The translations under genes were made by a program, and so were the position numbers. Under the pieces are notes generated by a model that saw nothing but the letters and a program-made list of their open reading frames with translations, was not told the DNA's origin and did not search any database. Below are positions 11,454 through 23,927 of a stretch of 64,000 bases of DNA, piece by piece. Within the stretch, counting starts at the first letter, position 1, and each line of letters starts with the position of its first letter. The stretch comes from Hydnum rufescens UP504 (Eukaryota; Basidiomycota; Agaricomycetes; Cantharellales; Hydnaceae), in contig MU128957.1 of NCBI GenBank assembly GCA_014904985.1, positions 171,213 to 235,212 on the forward strand, given 5' to 3'.

Positions 11454-13631
11454 ATGGCCCAGTCCCTCCTCCCCACTTTCAAGCGCCCACTCGAAGACGG
11501 GGCAGAATATCCTAAGGAAACCTTTTACGGCGGTAGTCCTTACGAGGTCCACTCAACCTTCGTGGCTAGAACCCTAGCGACCCTTCGCACCCTCCTTAGA
11601 CAAGGCAACCCCATCTCTGGTGGTCTCGCAAAACGCCTTTTCGCCGCCGTTTTCATTGGGCTCCTGTGTATACTAGCCTTCTCAGCAACGCTACCCGTTC
11701 GCATCCTCTTTCTGTCCTCCAGAGGGCAACCGTCGCTGATAGTACTTGCCAGGCTGCTTCATCTTCCCGCTGGCGTTCTCCACCCAGCACTTCATCTTCT
11801 TCCCGTTCTAGACTGCCTCTACCGCTATATCCTGACGTACCACATACCCACCTGTATCCACTCCCACTCGACGCTACTCTCGAACAGCGACTCGATGCCT
11901 GGCGCAACGCCCCTGGAATCGGTTGGGAACCCGCAGACTTCGTCGCCTGGAATTTGCAAACCTGTTCGGACGTCATTCCAAATCACAACAAAGATCTCAT
12001 TGCAAAGGCGAGTCTAATCTGGGCTGTTATGAACTCAACGGCCGTACTGGGGCACCGTGAGCGTATGGCCCGCTACCTCGAGGAACAGCGTGATGCTGGC
12101 GCCTTCGAAGCAAAACACGTGGTACATGGTGGGAGAGGTTATGTCGGAACAGGTCGAGGCATGGTTTTCACCGCTGGCAATGCCGACACTCTTCAGCGCG
12201 TCGTGTACACCCTCAGACTTGTGCGGCATGGTGAGTATGGACTACACCTGGCATACCCTCGTTTCACTGACTGTGGGCTGTGCAGAGTATGGCTCTACTT
12301 TGCCCGCAGCCGTCTTTCATTTTGCCAGCGAACGCCCCGATGATGACGATCCCATTAGAAAAGAGCTCGATCAGCTCGGGGCCAAGCTGGTTCAGGCCAA
12401 TCGGTCCAAAGACACTAGCCGTACCAAGAATTACCATTTAAAAGCGCAAGCCATTGTCGAGGCTGAATGGGCCGAAGTTATCTACCTTGTAAGCTGGACA
12501 CCTTCCGTGGCTTCTTGACATCGACTCTAAAATAAACAATGCTACAGGATTCCGATAACCTTCCCACGCAAGCGCCCGAATTATTCTTTGACCAGCCTAA
12601 CTACAAGCGATTAGGCGCTATGTTCTGGGTGGACTACTGGAAAACATCTGCTAACAACCCAATGTGGCACATTCTGGGCGTGCAATGCAGGGATGAGTGG
12701 GAACAGGAGGCTGGGCAGATCTTGATCGACAAACGCCGCCACCTGGACACCATGCTGCTATCTCAATACATGCTCATTGACTGGCAGTACTGGTATTATT
12801 TCAGTGATGGTGACAAGGACATCTTCCGATTCGCATTCCTTGCTTTACGAAAGCGATGGGCACTTCCTGGTCGATACGTCGGTGCCGCAGGTCTGCCAAG
12901 CGGCACAGGCTTCAGGCGATTTCTGCAGTCATACCATGCAGCAGTTCGACAACACTGGTAGACCCGGCTTCGTCCACTATAATCTCCTTAAGCAGATCCC
13001 GTCCGGTGTGGGCAGAGGATTCAGCTGGGGCCGCACCAAACAAGTCGCATCGTTCCCAGAACCGCCACTGCGCCCTCTTACGAAAACTGAGTTCCTCGAG
13101 GCCCGATTGAACCACACGGAGCGCTGGTGGGAGCCCGATTCCATACCGTATCGACAGGAGAAGCGATATGCGCTGGCGCCGTATCCTGATCCAGTGATTA
13201 GAGGAGCGGACGATGTGGAAGCAGACATGTTGGCTAATGCGAAGGATGATGGAAGGGCGATTCAGCCGGCCACAGCAGAAGTTCGGAGGCGAGCCGCGTT
13301 CGAGAGGGGTGTGAGGCCGTATTTCCACGGGGGTTCCATCAGTGCCCTCTGCATTGATTTTAGGTGAGTATTGAGTGGGGGCGGTTTCTTTCCATTATCA
13401 ATGGACACTGACTCAAATGTCCCTCGCATCAGATGGGAAGATCCGTATGGCAAAGAGCGGGAAGCCAACACGGTTATGACCGTGACTGACAAAACTGCAC
13501 CTAATGAACTTGGTATCGACTGGGGCATCTCACCGCTGGAAATCGCACAATGGAGCGACGATGATCGACTACGAGATTTGGAAGGTAGAGTATACGATTA
13601 CGGCTTCGTGCCCAACGGAAAAGGATTCTAG
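11454..13631 (+). CDS. Glycosyltransferase family 71 (MNN1-type alpha-mannosyltransferase), type II membrane protein
   Basis: Golgi-type mannosyltransferase. A short cytosolic N-terminus (MAQSLLPTFKRPLEDGAEYP) is followed by a signal anchor (LFAAVFIGLLCILAFSATLPV) and a luminal catalytic domain. Key strings are GRGMVFTAGN, the metal-binding VIYL-DSDNLPTQAPELFFD motif, FWVDYWKTSANNPMW, GAAGLPSGTG, FVHYNLLK and WEDPYGKE. Introns are about 11729-11784 (weak GTCGCT donor), 12231-12285, 12489-12547 and 13364-13432. The DSDN motif spans the third intron. A single extra T near 12911 (GGCACAGGCTTCAGGC) shifts the frame between SGTG and SGDFCSHTMQQFD; the next frame continues perfectly, so it is probably a sequence error. 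The protein ends GFVPNGKGF with the stop at 13629-13631. Confidence 0.88.
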
Positions 13632-14452
13632 ACGGGATCTAAATGCTTGTTCTATTAACTTATCAATCGGACAACACTTTTCAACATTTCCCCTGCCGTA
13701 CAATCAAACCCTTGCGCTCCGTTCATATTGTATGTTTGCCTTCCATATCAATACCTACTTAGATCACTCCTTGCCCACCCATCCATTACCCGACTCGTCC
13801 TCGTGGTGTGTAGAACCCCTCATTCTGATTGCTACATCTAACGACCCTTGACACTATGGTTGATATCCAGAACCATCCTGCTTCGATCTTCATTAGGAGT
13901 TTTCGCGTCTAGTCTAGTGCGGTTCCCCGAGGCTTCCAAACCTGAAATATTCGCCACTTAGAACGGTGTGCTGGAGTCCAAATTGATGCAGCATTAGGTG
14001 TGTGAGGGGTTCGGTCTCAGTGTCAGGGAGCAGGTATAGTAGTGACTAGATAAGGACCGGCACCGCCTTGCACTTCCCACTTGCGACCGCCCCCTCTTTC
14101 AGCTATCGTCCCCTGTGCGGTGGGTTATTGTCGCGTGCACATCCATGACATACCTCGTGGGTCACTTGCGTATCCTCCATACGGTATTGCTGTGGTCCAC
14201 TGTGCTCTGCCAGTGAATCCATATTTGCACAGGCATGATACTCGGGCATTGTATTCGACAAATTTGACTCTCTTCAATTCGTTCCCTTAGGAGCCGATGG
14301 TCAATTTTATTGGAGTCACCAAATCGGCTTCATTGAAGGTCAAATTAGGTTTCTACATCAGGAGTTTCTGGGGCATCATATATTCCCTCATTTACGGTAG
14401 AGTGTCAATGAGTGGCATCTCGTCTCTGGTCCGTATGCGGAAATGATATGGC

Positions 14453-14480
14453 CGAGACTCGGCATATATGCCGAGTCTCG
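14453..14480. repeat. 28-nt perfect palindrome
   Basis: The left half CGAGACTCGGCATA is followed exactly by its reverse complement TATGCCGAGTCTCG, with no spacer. A chance 28-nt perfect palindrome is very unlikely. It could be a dimeric protein-binding site or a DNA hairpin. Confidence 0.9.
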
Positions 14481-14664
14481 CCTCTTGCAGTAATATCATC
14501 GGTCTCTCTCCACGCCGCAAATTTGGAGACCTGGAGATCCCGCATATTACAGTAACAGAATGCGGGCGTTACAGTAATAGCTCAACAATGTCAGTCCTTG
14601 AAATCGCACACCCTCAACCAAGTCATGTACGTCGGCAAATGTTTGGTGCCCCCCGATCAGGGAT

Positions 14665-14682
14665 TCCGAAAGCGCTTTCGGA
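14665..14682. repeat. 18-nt perfect palindrome
   Basis: TCCGAAAGC / GCTTTCGGA with no spacer, 185 bp downstream of the 28-nt palindrome. It lies in the same gene-free stretch. Confidence 0.85.
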
Positions 14683-15583
14683 TTATTGAGGCGACGAAAC
14701 GCCCTTGTGTAGACCCCACGCGGCTTCCGAATCTTTACAAAATCGCAGCGGAATTCGCACACTTCGAATGAACATCAAACAATTAAAACTGTAGCCCAAG
14801 TTCTTGTCGTTCTCGTGTCGTTGACACAAATTATTTTCCGTTCGATGCCTCGAACAGTACTGAATCTTTTCTACGGCGGCTAGGATGTCATGTGTAGTCG
14901 GACCGACTCTCTACCATCAGTGGGCTTAAAAATGCGGCTTGTTCACATCCATCCGACCAACACTGGACACCCTATTCCATAGTCCCAGATCTTCGATATC
15001 TCAGTATCCAGTATCCTTGTTACACTCCGTTCCCAGCGACGACAATTTCCAGACGAGCCTTGGCCTTCAGTATCCTATGTACACCCGACTAGCACGCTCA
15101 GAGGTCTTGTGGCCCCACGACCTCGGGATCATCTCGCCCATTGGAATCCTAGCATATTCACCCCTCTTGGACACCTAGAGCTATGGAAAAACTGGGTGTG
15201 TGATTCGAGGTCATACAAAAGAAAGGTGTAGTGGTTTAGTCGTGTGGCAGACGTCGGCGCAGGGAAGCACAATCGGCGCTTACGGGGCGCTTTTCTGGGG
15301 AAAGGTGGCGGCCCCCGGGAATTAACGCTATGAAAGCATACATAATTCGACTCTCAGATAGTGTGGATTACCCGGGAAACGCTCGCAGTTCGCCCACCCT
15401 GGCTCAATCGTGTGTTTTGTCGCGCGGATTTTGCCGCACTTGCATTTCCCGTTTCGCAAACAAACAGTTTCAACCTTGCCCTAAATTGCTTTGCTCGTAA
15501 GGTCCTGCACTTCCCCATGCGATCAGCTCACCCACCTCTTTCCATCCAGCTTCTGCCCTTCGAAAACGACCCGAAGAACAACC

Positions 15584-16488
15584 ATGGGCAAACCCGGGGC
15601 GCGCGAGGACGACTCGGACTCCGATGAGATCCAGATCTTGGATATCAGGCCGTACCCCAAGAAGGAACGGGAGACGGCCAAACGGCGGTCAAGCTTAGCG
15701 CAATTAACAAGAACCAAAAGGACAGAACGCCAGGACAGGGTAAAGACGCGCGAAAATTCAAAGACCGTGCCAAACTCCACGCTCGAGCCAAGGAGGCGGC
15801 CAAAAGAGATAGGTGTGTGTCCCATCCTATCTTTCATCTCTTGTTTTCCGTCTGTGCCCCCCCGCCGCCTCTTTCTCCCATGCCGCGGATGGTGCTTCAA
15901 CTGAAGTATCTCGTACTGACTCGTGATTTGTGGGACCTGTGTGTCTACCATTGTAGGAATGACCGGAGTGGGCGGTGCATTAGGTGCATCAATGCGAAGG
16001 AAGCCGTGTGAGATCCCTATCTCCGGAAGAGCCTGTCTCCGGTGCCGAGCCAAGAAACAGAAATGCGTTCCTCCGTCGAGATCTAAGAATAAGGGAGAAA
16101 GCCGCGACACCAACAGTGGTGGCTCGGGCGTTGCCCTGACTCTGAGGGCGCCAGTTCGGAGGATGACGATGATGATGAGGATACGGAGGACGGTGCCATG
16201 CTATACGACCCGAACCCTTTAGCACTTGTGGTTCCTTCTCGAGCTCATCAGGCAAGGATGTCTGGAGCGTTGGGCGGCTTGCGAAGGATGAATACTCAGG
16301 ATCCCAATGGCCTGCCTTACGACACTGGGACCCAAGTCCTGCGGATGGTGGCGGACTCGATAGATGCAATTTCATGGCAAAATCAGATGATTCTCCATGA
16401 GATGAGGAGACAAGGGGCGGTTTTGGCGGAGGTGAAGGAAGTAGTTGGTGAGCGGAGACGGAAGGAGGTGAAGAAACATGGCCGCTAA
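15584..16488 (+). CDS. Zinc-cluster-like cysteine-motif protein, putative DNA-binding
   Basis: The start MGKPGAREDDSDSDEIQILD is followed by a strongly basic segment, then an intron of about 140 nt (15813 or 15817 to 15956). After it come paired cysteine motifs: GRCIRCINAKEA, then CEIPISGRACLRC and RAKKQKC. The spacing C-x2-C-x6-7-C ... C-x2-C-x6-C resembles the Cys-rich clusters of Agaricomycete putative transcription factors. The tail has an acidic run (SSEDDDDDEDTEDG) and a helical region (GTQVLRMVADSIDAISWQNQ) ending KKHGR. The cysteine halves lie in different frames: the break is near 16004-16008, with one extra base in GCCGTGTGAG, and the frame returns near 16110-16140. Either indels or an unseen short intron explain this. 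Function is inferred from composition only. Confidence 0.55.
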
Positions 16489-17018
16489 AAGGCAGGCAGT
16501 GTTGAGGATGATGGTTCACCCAATGAACTGCTGTGGCAAGGAATCAAAAGTGTAGGATACTACACAGAATATCACATCTCGATCTCTGGAAGAATAACTC
16601 TTGCTGCAAGTGTTACTATTGTGGGGGGATGGGGAAATAGTGAATTGTAGTGTAGTGGACAATGTTGTAGGCTCTTTGAAGAGCCAACGGCATAGTTCCC
16701 ATTTTGCTTTAATTCATTCGACAATTTGAACCAAGCGCCCATCTTGTTGCCTATATTACATAATATCCTCGTGCGCTCGGGAAATTTCCTTTTTGGGATA
16801 TCTTCCAATCATTCCAACATTTACCGTTTCCAATACACCTTCTCCACCTCAGCGCTTGTGTTGCAATTGGACCATTTTCGGTTTTTGCATCCGGAAATCC
16901 TAAAATTCAAGCCACTAGACCGACCTGTCCTCGGATAATATCACTACTCGATCTTTCTAATCCCCAGTGACGACCTCGAGAAGTGTTCTCCTGCAATCTC
17001 GACTCTGCAAGCCTGGTC
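16489..17018. other. Intergenic spacer
   Basis: About 530 bp between the zinc-cluster-like gene and the TMEM135 homologue. No coding or RNA signal is recognised; it presumably contains the downstream promoter. Confidence 0.5.
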
Positions 17019-19338
17019 ATGTCTCAATTCCTGAAGCACCCCGAATATGTAGAGCCGGATCCACGGTCGTCTTCACCACGCAGTGGCCCCACATCTCTCT
17101 CTAGTTCAAGCGCGCTCTATGGCAACGCTTCTTCATCTGTAAAATTGCTTCAGGACTTTGTAGCTCTCATGAATGATCACGATGCGTATGCAGAGAGGTC
17201 CTCCATCTGGAAGGACGCCAGACAGCCCCCGTACCTCTCCACACTATTAATCTCTGTTTACAGCATGCGTTACGCGGTGCATTGAGTTAGTATACCCAGT
17301 CCCAATCCTCTTTCTATCTCTACTTAATCCGAATCACCAGGAGCTGGCGTGTTGGGGGGTACATTTCGCGCTGCTATCAGTCTATCCATTCTGATCTTCC
17401 GTCTCATTCGTGGCCCACGGTAGGCAGCCTCGGCACCACTATCTTCGTCGTGAACTTACCCTACGCTTTTCAAGGAAGCCTCGCCTTAGTACGACCTTGC
17501 ATGCATTGCTAGGCGCAGACACCTTTAGATTCTCTGCGATGCTGGCTTCTTTCGCATTCATCTACAAATTTGTCCTCAACAGTCTTCCACTACTCTCCAT
17601 CCACGAGCAGCTTGCCATCCTGCAGCCCCCTTCCCGGACTGTGGGATTGCACCCTGTAGGTGAAGAATGGCCTCAGTTGCCACCACAAAAAATGACGGTT
17701 TCACCCGATGGATATCACGCATCACCTGCCACCAAAGAATTGGACGGGGTTGCTACCCACCCGACCGCTGCTGCGGAGAAGGGTTTTTCGCGTCTCAACG
17801 TGTCGAGATGGCATGCCGCTGCAGCCGGCGCACTCGCTGGCTTGAGTATACTATGGGAAAAGAAGTCTCGACGAATGATGATCTCACAACAACTATTCGT
17901 ACGGTATGGGTTTGCCAGTGTGTGTCGTCAATCCTCTCATCTGGTCTCCCCCTAGTGGTTTACAAGGCACGTGGAATGCATGGAGCCCGCGATGGGGTGT
18001 ACATGTTCCCTACGGCTCCACCATAGTTTTTGGATTATGGTTCGTCACTCAGATCTTGAAATAGATCGACCTAATAATCCTCGTGATGATTTTTCATCCA
18101 CGGCAGCTGCGGTCAAATCATGTACTCCTTCCTTTTGAGGCCAGATGCTATTCCTCGCTCATACTATAATTGGTGGATACTACATTGTCCTCAACCTTGT
18201 CAACCGCTGATTTCGACTTATCAGGATTCTCGCAGCCGCTAGGATACATTCCGAGAGCCTTCCAATTAATCGTACAGCGTATCGAATCAATTCGTTCCCT
18301 ATCGAACCGTTGGAACGGCTTATGAAGAAACCAGTTGAGTTGTCGTCATCACCCAAAGGTTTGTTCCCTGAGTCATTCCTTAGGGAAATACGCCAAACAA
18401 CATGGCCTTCATGGAGGATCTTCTAGCCCGGGCCAAGATGGGCAACTTCAATGGACCCGCTGTCAACTGCGAGACTATTCACCCATGGGTGGATAGCTGC
18501 TTGTGGGTAGAAGTGGATCGCTTCACCAAGGTCTTCGCGTGGACGCTCCCCATGTATGGTGCCTTGCACGTCCTCCCTATGCTTATATTTGGGCGGAAGG
18601 CGTTCATCAAGGCACCCTTCAAGATGTTCCTCCGGAGTTTTAAAGGGACCGTACGGAGTTCTACGTTCCTGGGGGTCTTTGTGTTCATTTATCAATGTAT
18701 CGGCTCCTTTCTCTTTTGTCCTGGTGCACCTCTGGATTCTGACTTACTATGGTATAGCGCTGCTATGCATGAAGACACAAGGGTACAATTCGAAATGGGC
18801 GCAGAAATACATGTCTACTGCAATGCGGGAGGGTTTGTTCATGTCCCGCGCATCATGGTGGCTCGTAGGGGCCATGTGCGGCTGGGCGTTGTTGGTAGAG
18901 GATGCAAGAAGAAGGACAGAATTGACGATGTATGTCCTCCCGCGTGCGCTTGAGAGTGCGTGGTTTATGTTGCGAGGCAAGGGCGTTTTGCCCTTCATCC
19001 CCGGAGGCGATAGTCTGGTGAGTCCAAAGTATGTGGTGGTTGTCTTTGAAGCGTGGCACTTCACTATTTTATTGTTGCGTGCACTGGATTAGTTGTGTGC
19101 AGCCGGCATGGGCATGGTGATGGTGAGATGACGGAGCTGAGTCTGAACGTCTTCGACTACATATACTGACCGAACGATTCTCTCCCCAACAGAGCACCTA
19201 TCAGGTTTGTTTTTTACGAACAGTCATGAACAGTATCAGAATTGATCCACCTGATATGGTTTGAATTTGTAGTGCGACCCAGAGCATCTTTCTAGCTTCC
19301 TGCGGCGGGTGCTCTTCCAATTCATTGGCCCGAATTAA
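17019..19338 (+). CDS. TMEM135 family transmembrane protein
   Basis: Multi-exon gene whose spliced product matches fungal TMEM135-like proteins, which are linked to peroxisome/mitochondria lipid handling. It begins MSQFLKHPEYVEPDPRSS, then ALMNDHDAYAERSSIWKD and HALRGAL. It continues RAGVLGGTFRAAISLSIL, LHALLGADTFRFSAMLASF, RWHAAAAGALAGLSILWEKK, RGLQGTWNAWSPRWGVHVPY, CGQIMYSFLLRPDAIPRSYY, IHPWVDSC, MFLRSFKGTVRSSTFLG, RRRTELTMYVLPRALESAW, and the terminal PEHLSSFLRRVLFQFIGPN. Clear exons include 17341-17419 and 17490 to about 17902; the last exon ends with TAA at 19336-19338. One frame break near 17255-17264, between TLLIS and LQHALRG, is probably an indel. Several hydrophobic helices and the cysteine/tryptophan-rich motifs are intact. 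Confidence 0.85.
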
Positions 19339-19750
19339 AACTGGTCTGCATCCCTTTCCGGTCGCAGTCACTTCCCTGTGCATCATTTATTCCTGGGTAT
19401 CTCTGGTCTATTCTTTTGGCTAACATATAGATATCAATCTTTCGCTTCCCTGCACCCAGTACTGTACCTACATTCCCACCTTGTGGATGGATTGAATTGT
19501 GATATTTTCGGACCAGTGTCTCCTTCATGGTCGATACATTTCGTTCACCTACCCTGTTACTGTCCCGAACATTCGGTGTGCAGGTGCCGTGTGTACCCTC
19601 CGGCTTCTTTGATTCTTAGTACTGACCCTGCTTAATCGTTGGAGGGATTATCGGGGGAGCCGTCAACAGTCAAGCGTTTGATACGTGACGAGTCCCTGTC
19701 TATAAACGCGCTTTGTCAGGTGCCCTTTGTAGCCATATCAAATTGGCAAG
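19339..19750. other. Intergenic spacer
   Basis: About 410 bp between the TMEM135 homologue and the acetyltransferase gene, same orientation. No coding signal is recognised. The last part is expected to hold the acetyltransferase promoter. Confidence 0.5.
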
Positions 19751-21523
19751 ATGGAGATAACGGGTGTGCCGAAAGGCACTTTGCATCCGCGATTGCGTCG
19801 TCTCGCGAATCTGGTCACGAGACTAGCGATTGCGCAATTGGTGGCATTTGACAATTTTATGCATCGTGTCGGGGCTCTCGCGCTGCGGGGAGCTGCTGGG
19901 ACAGCACGCACTTTGACCTCTTCGTGCTCTAGACTGGCATTAGCTGTATCTGCGAAGACAGTTCCATCATTTCCATGTGTCGACGCGCATGCTCAACGTC
20001 AATCTCGATTGGAATCGTCCGACTTGTCTCCATCGTCAAGTGGGCCAGAACCTGCGTATGCGAGGCCGAATCCCACATCATATAAGATATATCAGCATCC
20101 AGGTGTTTTCCCTGTGCTTTATTCTCAAACACCCCTGCCAGGATTCCAGATTGCTTACGAGACGTGGGGTACTCTAAACACTGCGAGAGACAACGCAATT
20201 CTGCTACATACTGGTCTCAGTGCATCGTCCCACGCAGCTTCCACGCCGGCTAATCCAGCTCCAGGGTGGTGGGAGAAATTCATAGGGCCAGGAAAGGCTC
20301 TCGATACAAATCAGTTTTTCATCGTATGCACAAACGTCCTGGGTGGATGCTATGGATCGACGGGTCCTTCGTCGCTGAATCCACTCACGCCAGGCGAGGC
20401 TTATGCTACGCGGTTCCCCGTGTTGTCGATTTGGGACATCGCGCGTGCTCAGTTTCGTTTGTTGGACGCGTTAGGCATTAGTAAGCTTTATGCGACCGTA
20501 GGGAGTTCCATGGGGGGTATGACTAGTCTTGCAACTGGTTGGTTGCACCCTGATCGAGTGGGAAAAATTGTGAGCATTAGTGGAACCGCTAGAAGTAGTC
20601 CTAGTGCTATTGCCATGCGGTTTGCGCAAAGAAGCGGTAAGATCTTTTTCTGGATTTAGTGGATGTGCTGGGGGCTGATATCTCGTGGGGCTGTAGTCCT
20701 TATGGCAGATCCGAATTGGAACAAAGGATTTTATTACGATGGGACACCCCCTCACACAGGCATGAAGCTAGCACGACGTTAGTAACCTTCCGCCCGGCTT
20801 CTTTGTTGTGCGCTGAGCTGGATATTTCTAGAAATTGCGACTATCACGTATCGCTCTGGGCCTGAGTGGGAACAGCGCTTTGGGAGGAAGGTCCGCTCTT
20901 CACCTACGGAAGGTGGGACTGCATTCGGCGAGGGACACTCTCGAACCCCCCTCTTATGTCCCGACTTCCTCATCGAGACATACTTGGATCATCAGGTTTG
21001 TTTTCCTTGTGAGAGTATTAGTCATTCTCTCTGGCCTCATACTTTTGGATTAGGGAGAACAATTCTGTTTGAAATATGATGCCAACTCCCTCATCTACAT
21101 CTCCAAAGCGATGGATTTGTTCGACATGACGCTTCCGACCCTTAATGACCTCAAGCTACAGTCTTCAGTTCCAACTCCACGGAAGACAGCGAATTCTGGC
21201 CGTCTGCCTCTTCATACTTCCAGGCCACCTCAATACATGGCGGATTTGGCGGCTGGAGTGGCTCCCTTGGCTTCTATACCATCCTTAATCCTTGGTGTCC
21301 AGTCGGATATATTGTTCCCAGTTGAACAACAACGCGAGCTCGCAGATGCACTTCGACTTGCTGGAAACGAGGATGTCACCTATTACGAGCTTGGGGGCGT
21401 GTGGGGTCATGACACGTTCTTGTGCGTATCCTTTGATTTTTTTGGTGCCTATCCAACTCACTTTAAACCTGCAGAATCGACACCGCAAATGTTGGAGGGG
21501 CGATCCGGGGATTCTTGTCGTAA
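19751..21523 (+). CDS. Serine (or homoserine) O-acetyltransferase, CysA/MetX alpha/beta-hydrolase family
   Basis: It transfers acetyl from acetyl-CoA to serine or homoserine in sulfur amino-acid synthesis. Exons are 19751-20636, 20697-20777, 20832-20995, 21054-21421 and 21475-21523; the sum is 1548 nt, or 515 aa, with consistent phases. Motifs are [49 protein letters not shown], the nucleophile elbow [37 protein letters not shown] and [17 protein letters not shown]. The catalytic His comes from the C-terminal GGVWGHDTF. An N-terminal extension of about 90 residues (containing [14 protein letters not shown]) matches the CysA/Cys2 type of Aspergillus and fission yeast, which acetylate serine, rather than short homoserine-specific MetX. 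The extension is basic and may target mitochondria. Substrate specificity cannot be read with certainty. Confidence 0.88.
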
Positions 21524-21788
21524 TTTAATTTTCTATTGGCCTTTCAGCTGTATATCTACTTGTACAGTAGTGCCATCCAAAGAATAGACGTCTATGATGT
21601 ACGAAGGCGGTGGCTACTAACCCCAACCCTAAACACGTGATGTTTGTTTTGTCGGACTGGTTCACTATTCCCGGAAGGTTTTTGCATCCTGGGCTGGTAC
21701 AAAAAGGTTCAACCCGTCTCACATCTACCTCCACCTCCACCTCCACTCCCTTCACCACAACATCCATTCTCAGCTTACTAAATTGGCC

Positions 21789-23395
21789 ATGGCCCCTACC
21801 GCCACGCTCTCCACTACCTCTCCGATTGAGACACCATCCAAGAAGGCTGCCGCTTCGTTCAACCAAATGTCACTGGAGACGCCTATCAAGGCCCCAGCAT
21901 TTTTTGATGACTTGGAACGAGCCTCCAACGCAAAGGAGGAAGAGTCTCTCAAGGAAGAGCCTGTCGAGGAGTTCCGGACGCGTTTCGTAGGGGATGTGGA
22001 CTTGGACGAAAAAGATGAACCACTGTTGAAACCCTCACCGCGCCGCTTCGTTCTCTTCCCCATTCAGTACCACGAGGTGAGTGCCTTCTCAGACGCGTTC
22101 TGCACGTCGTGTACTGTCTTTTTCCCCTTCGCTAACGCGTCGTTCGCGTCTCGCTTTCCCAACATCTTTTCTGTCCAGATTTGGCAAATGTATAAAAAAG
22201 CTGAGGCGAGTTTCTGGACGGCTGAAGAGATGGATCTGTCCAAGGATTCGCTTGACTGGGAGAGCAAGCTAAACGACAACGAACGCCACTTCATCTCGCA
22301 CGTTCTTGCGTTCTTCGCCGCGTCGGATGGGATTGTCAACGAGAATCTCGTTGAGCGGTTCAGCGGCGAGGTCCAGGCCGCTGAGGCGCGTTGCTTCTAT
22401 GGGTTCCAAATCATGATGTGCGTCACGCGTTGTATCACTTATTCTCGATTTGGTATGGCTGGTTGATGCTGCAGTGGCTCTGTCAGGGAGAATATCCACT
22501 CGGAGACCTATTCACTTCTCATTGACACATATATTAAGGATCCCACCGAACGCGATCACTTGTTCGATGCTATCGAGTCTATTCCATGCATCAAGAAGAA
22601 AGCTGACTGGGCGCTTCGCTGGATCTCAGACAAGCGGAGTACATTTGCTGAGCGTCTGATTGCGTTCGCGGCGGTCGAAGGCATCTTTTTCTCTGGCTCG
22701 TTTGCCTCCATCTTCTGGCTTAAGAAGCGAGGACTCATGCCGGGATTGACGTTCTCCAATGAACTCATCAGCCGAGATGAGGGAATGCACACAGACTTTG
22801 CGTGCCTACTCTTCAGCCATTTAAGGAAACGTCCCCACCCTGATACTGTGTTACGTATCATTATGGAGGCAGTTGACATCGAGATCGAGTTCCTGACCGG
22901 TGCGTGTAAATTCGGCACTTTGCGGATAAAGGTTCTGATGGGAATTCATTTTTTTTCCCTTTACCAGATGCTTTACCAGTCGCATTGATTGGCATGAATG
23001 CGCTCCTAATGAAGCAGTATATCGAATTCGTTGCGGACCGCCTACTGGTTTCCCTTGGGAATGAGAAGCATTACAACTCGCCTAATCCAGTGGGTGTTCA
23101 TCCAAATTTCTCTCGCGGACCTGCCTTGTTAACGTACAGTCATCAAATTCAAGTTTGATTTCATGGATATGATATCCTTACAGGGCAAGACCAATTTCTT
23201 CGAGAAACGCGTCTCCGACTATCGCATGGCCGGCGTGAATATCTCATCATCTGGCCCGGGGACTTCTGCCGGGCCATCTGATACGAGTTCCGGAAGCAAA
23301 TTGTTGTAAGTTTAGCTCCGGGCGTTGCTGAGGCGTTGCTGAATTGTTACTGATAATCACTCCGTGTTGATAGCTCTTTAGAGGAAGACTTCTGA
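21789..23395 (+). CDS. RNR2: Ribonucleoside-diphosphate reductase small subunit (R2)
   Basis: The radical-bearing subunit that makes deoxyribonucleotides. Exons are 21789-22076, 22179-22417, 22487-22899, 22968-23089, 23154-23305 and 23374-23395, totalling 1236 nt or 411 aa, the normal length. Hallmarks are [17 protein letters not shown] (first iron ligand region), [39 protein letters not shown] (iron ligands and the radical tyrosine), [40 protein letters not shown] and EFVADRLL. The C-terminal tail FSLEEDF binds the large subunit. ATG at 21789 is preferred over an in-frame TTG two codons upstream. No frame damage is seen, which contrasts with neighbouring genes. Confidence 0.96.
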
Positions 23396-23927
23396 TCTCG
23401 TCAATTTCTCGATATACTACTTGAGTATTGCATTCTTTATCTTAATACATTCGCCTGGTACACTTCCTCCCACGGCATCCTCTCACATTCTATATCCAGT
23501 CTGCTGCTGGTCCCTACTCATGCGTCGTTGATTTGTTGTTACGCTCTGCCTGCGCTGCAAATATAAGCGTTGTATATCGTTGTCACTGTTGTCCTCGCTT
23601 CTCCTCGGCGTTTGGGCTTTGCTCTCGGCCAGGAGTCGCGTGAGCTCCCGATCGATAGAATAAGATATTACAATTGAGTCGAGAAAAAATGACCCTGAGT
23701 GAGGGCCTAGTTAGTTAATGCGTCGAAGGATTTCAACCCCATTTTGAACTCCAAGTCTCTAAGCCTCTCTCTTGTCCTCATCCTCCTGCCTCACTCACCT
23801 CGCACTGGCTCCGCGATCCCTTCACTCTCTGGCAGGGGATCCCACACGGCTAACCGCTTCTGGCAGTAGTGCCTGGACCTGTCGTGAAAAAAAAAAAAGC
23901 AGAATCCAAAGGGTACAGCTACCCATC
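23396..23927. other. Intergenic spacer
   Basis: About 530 bp after RNR2. It ends with a poly-A tract (23887-23898) shortly before the next start codon; no coding evidence otherwise. Confidence 0.5.

Larger units (their letters stand above)
13632..15583. other. 2-kb intergenic region with two perfect palindromes
   Basis: No ORF here has domain, intron or codon support. The stretch contains the two perfect palindromes listed separately at 14453-14480 and 14665-14682. The last ~200 bp is the promoter side of the zinc-cluster-like gene. Confidence 0.5.
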
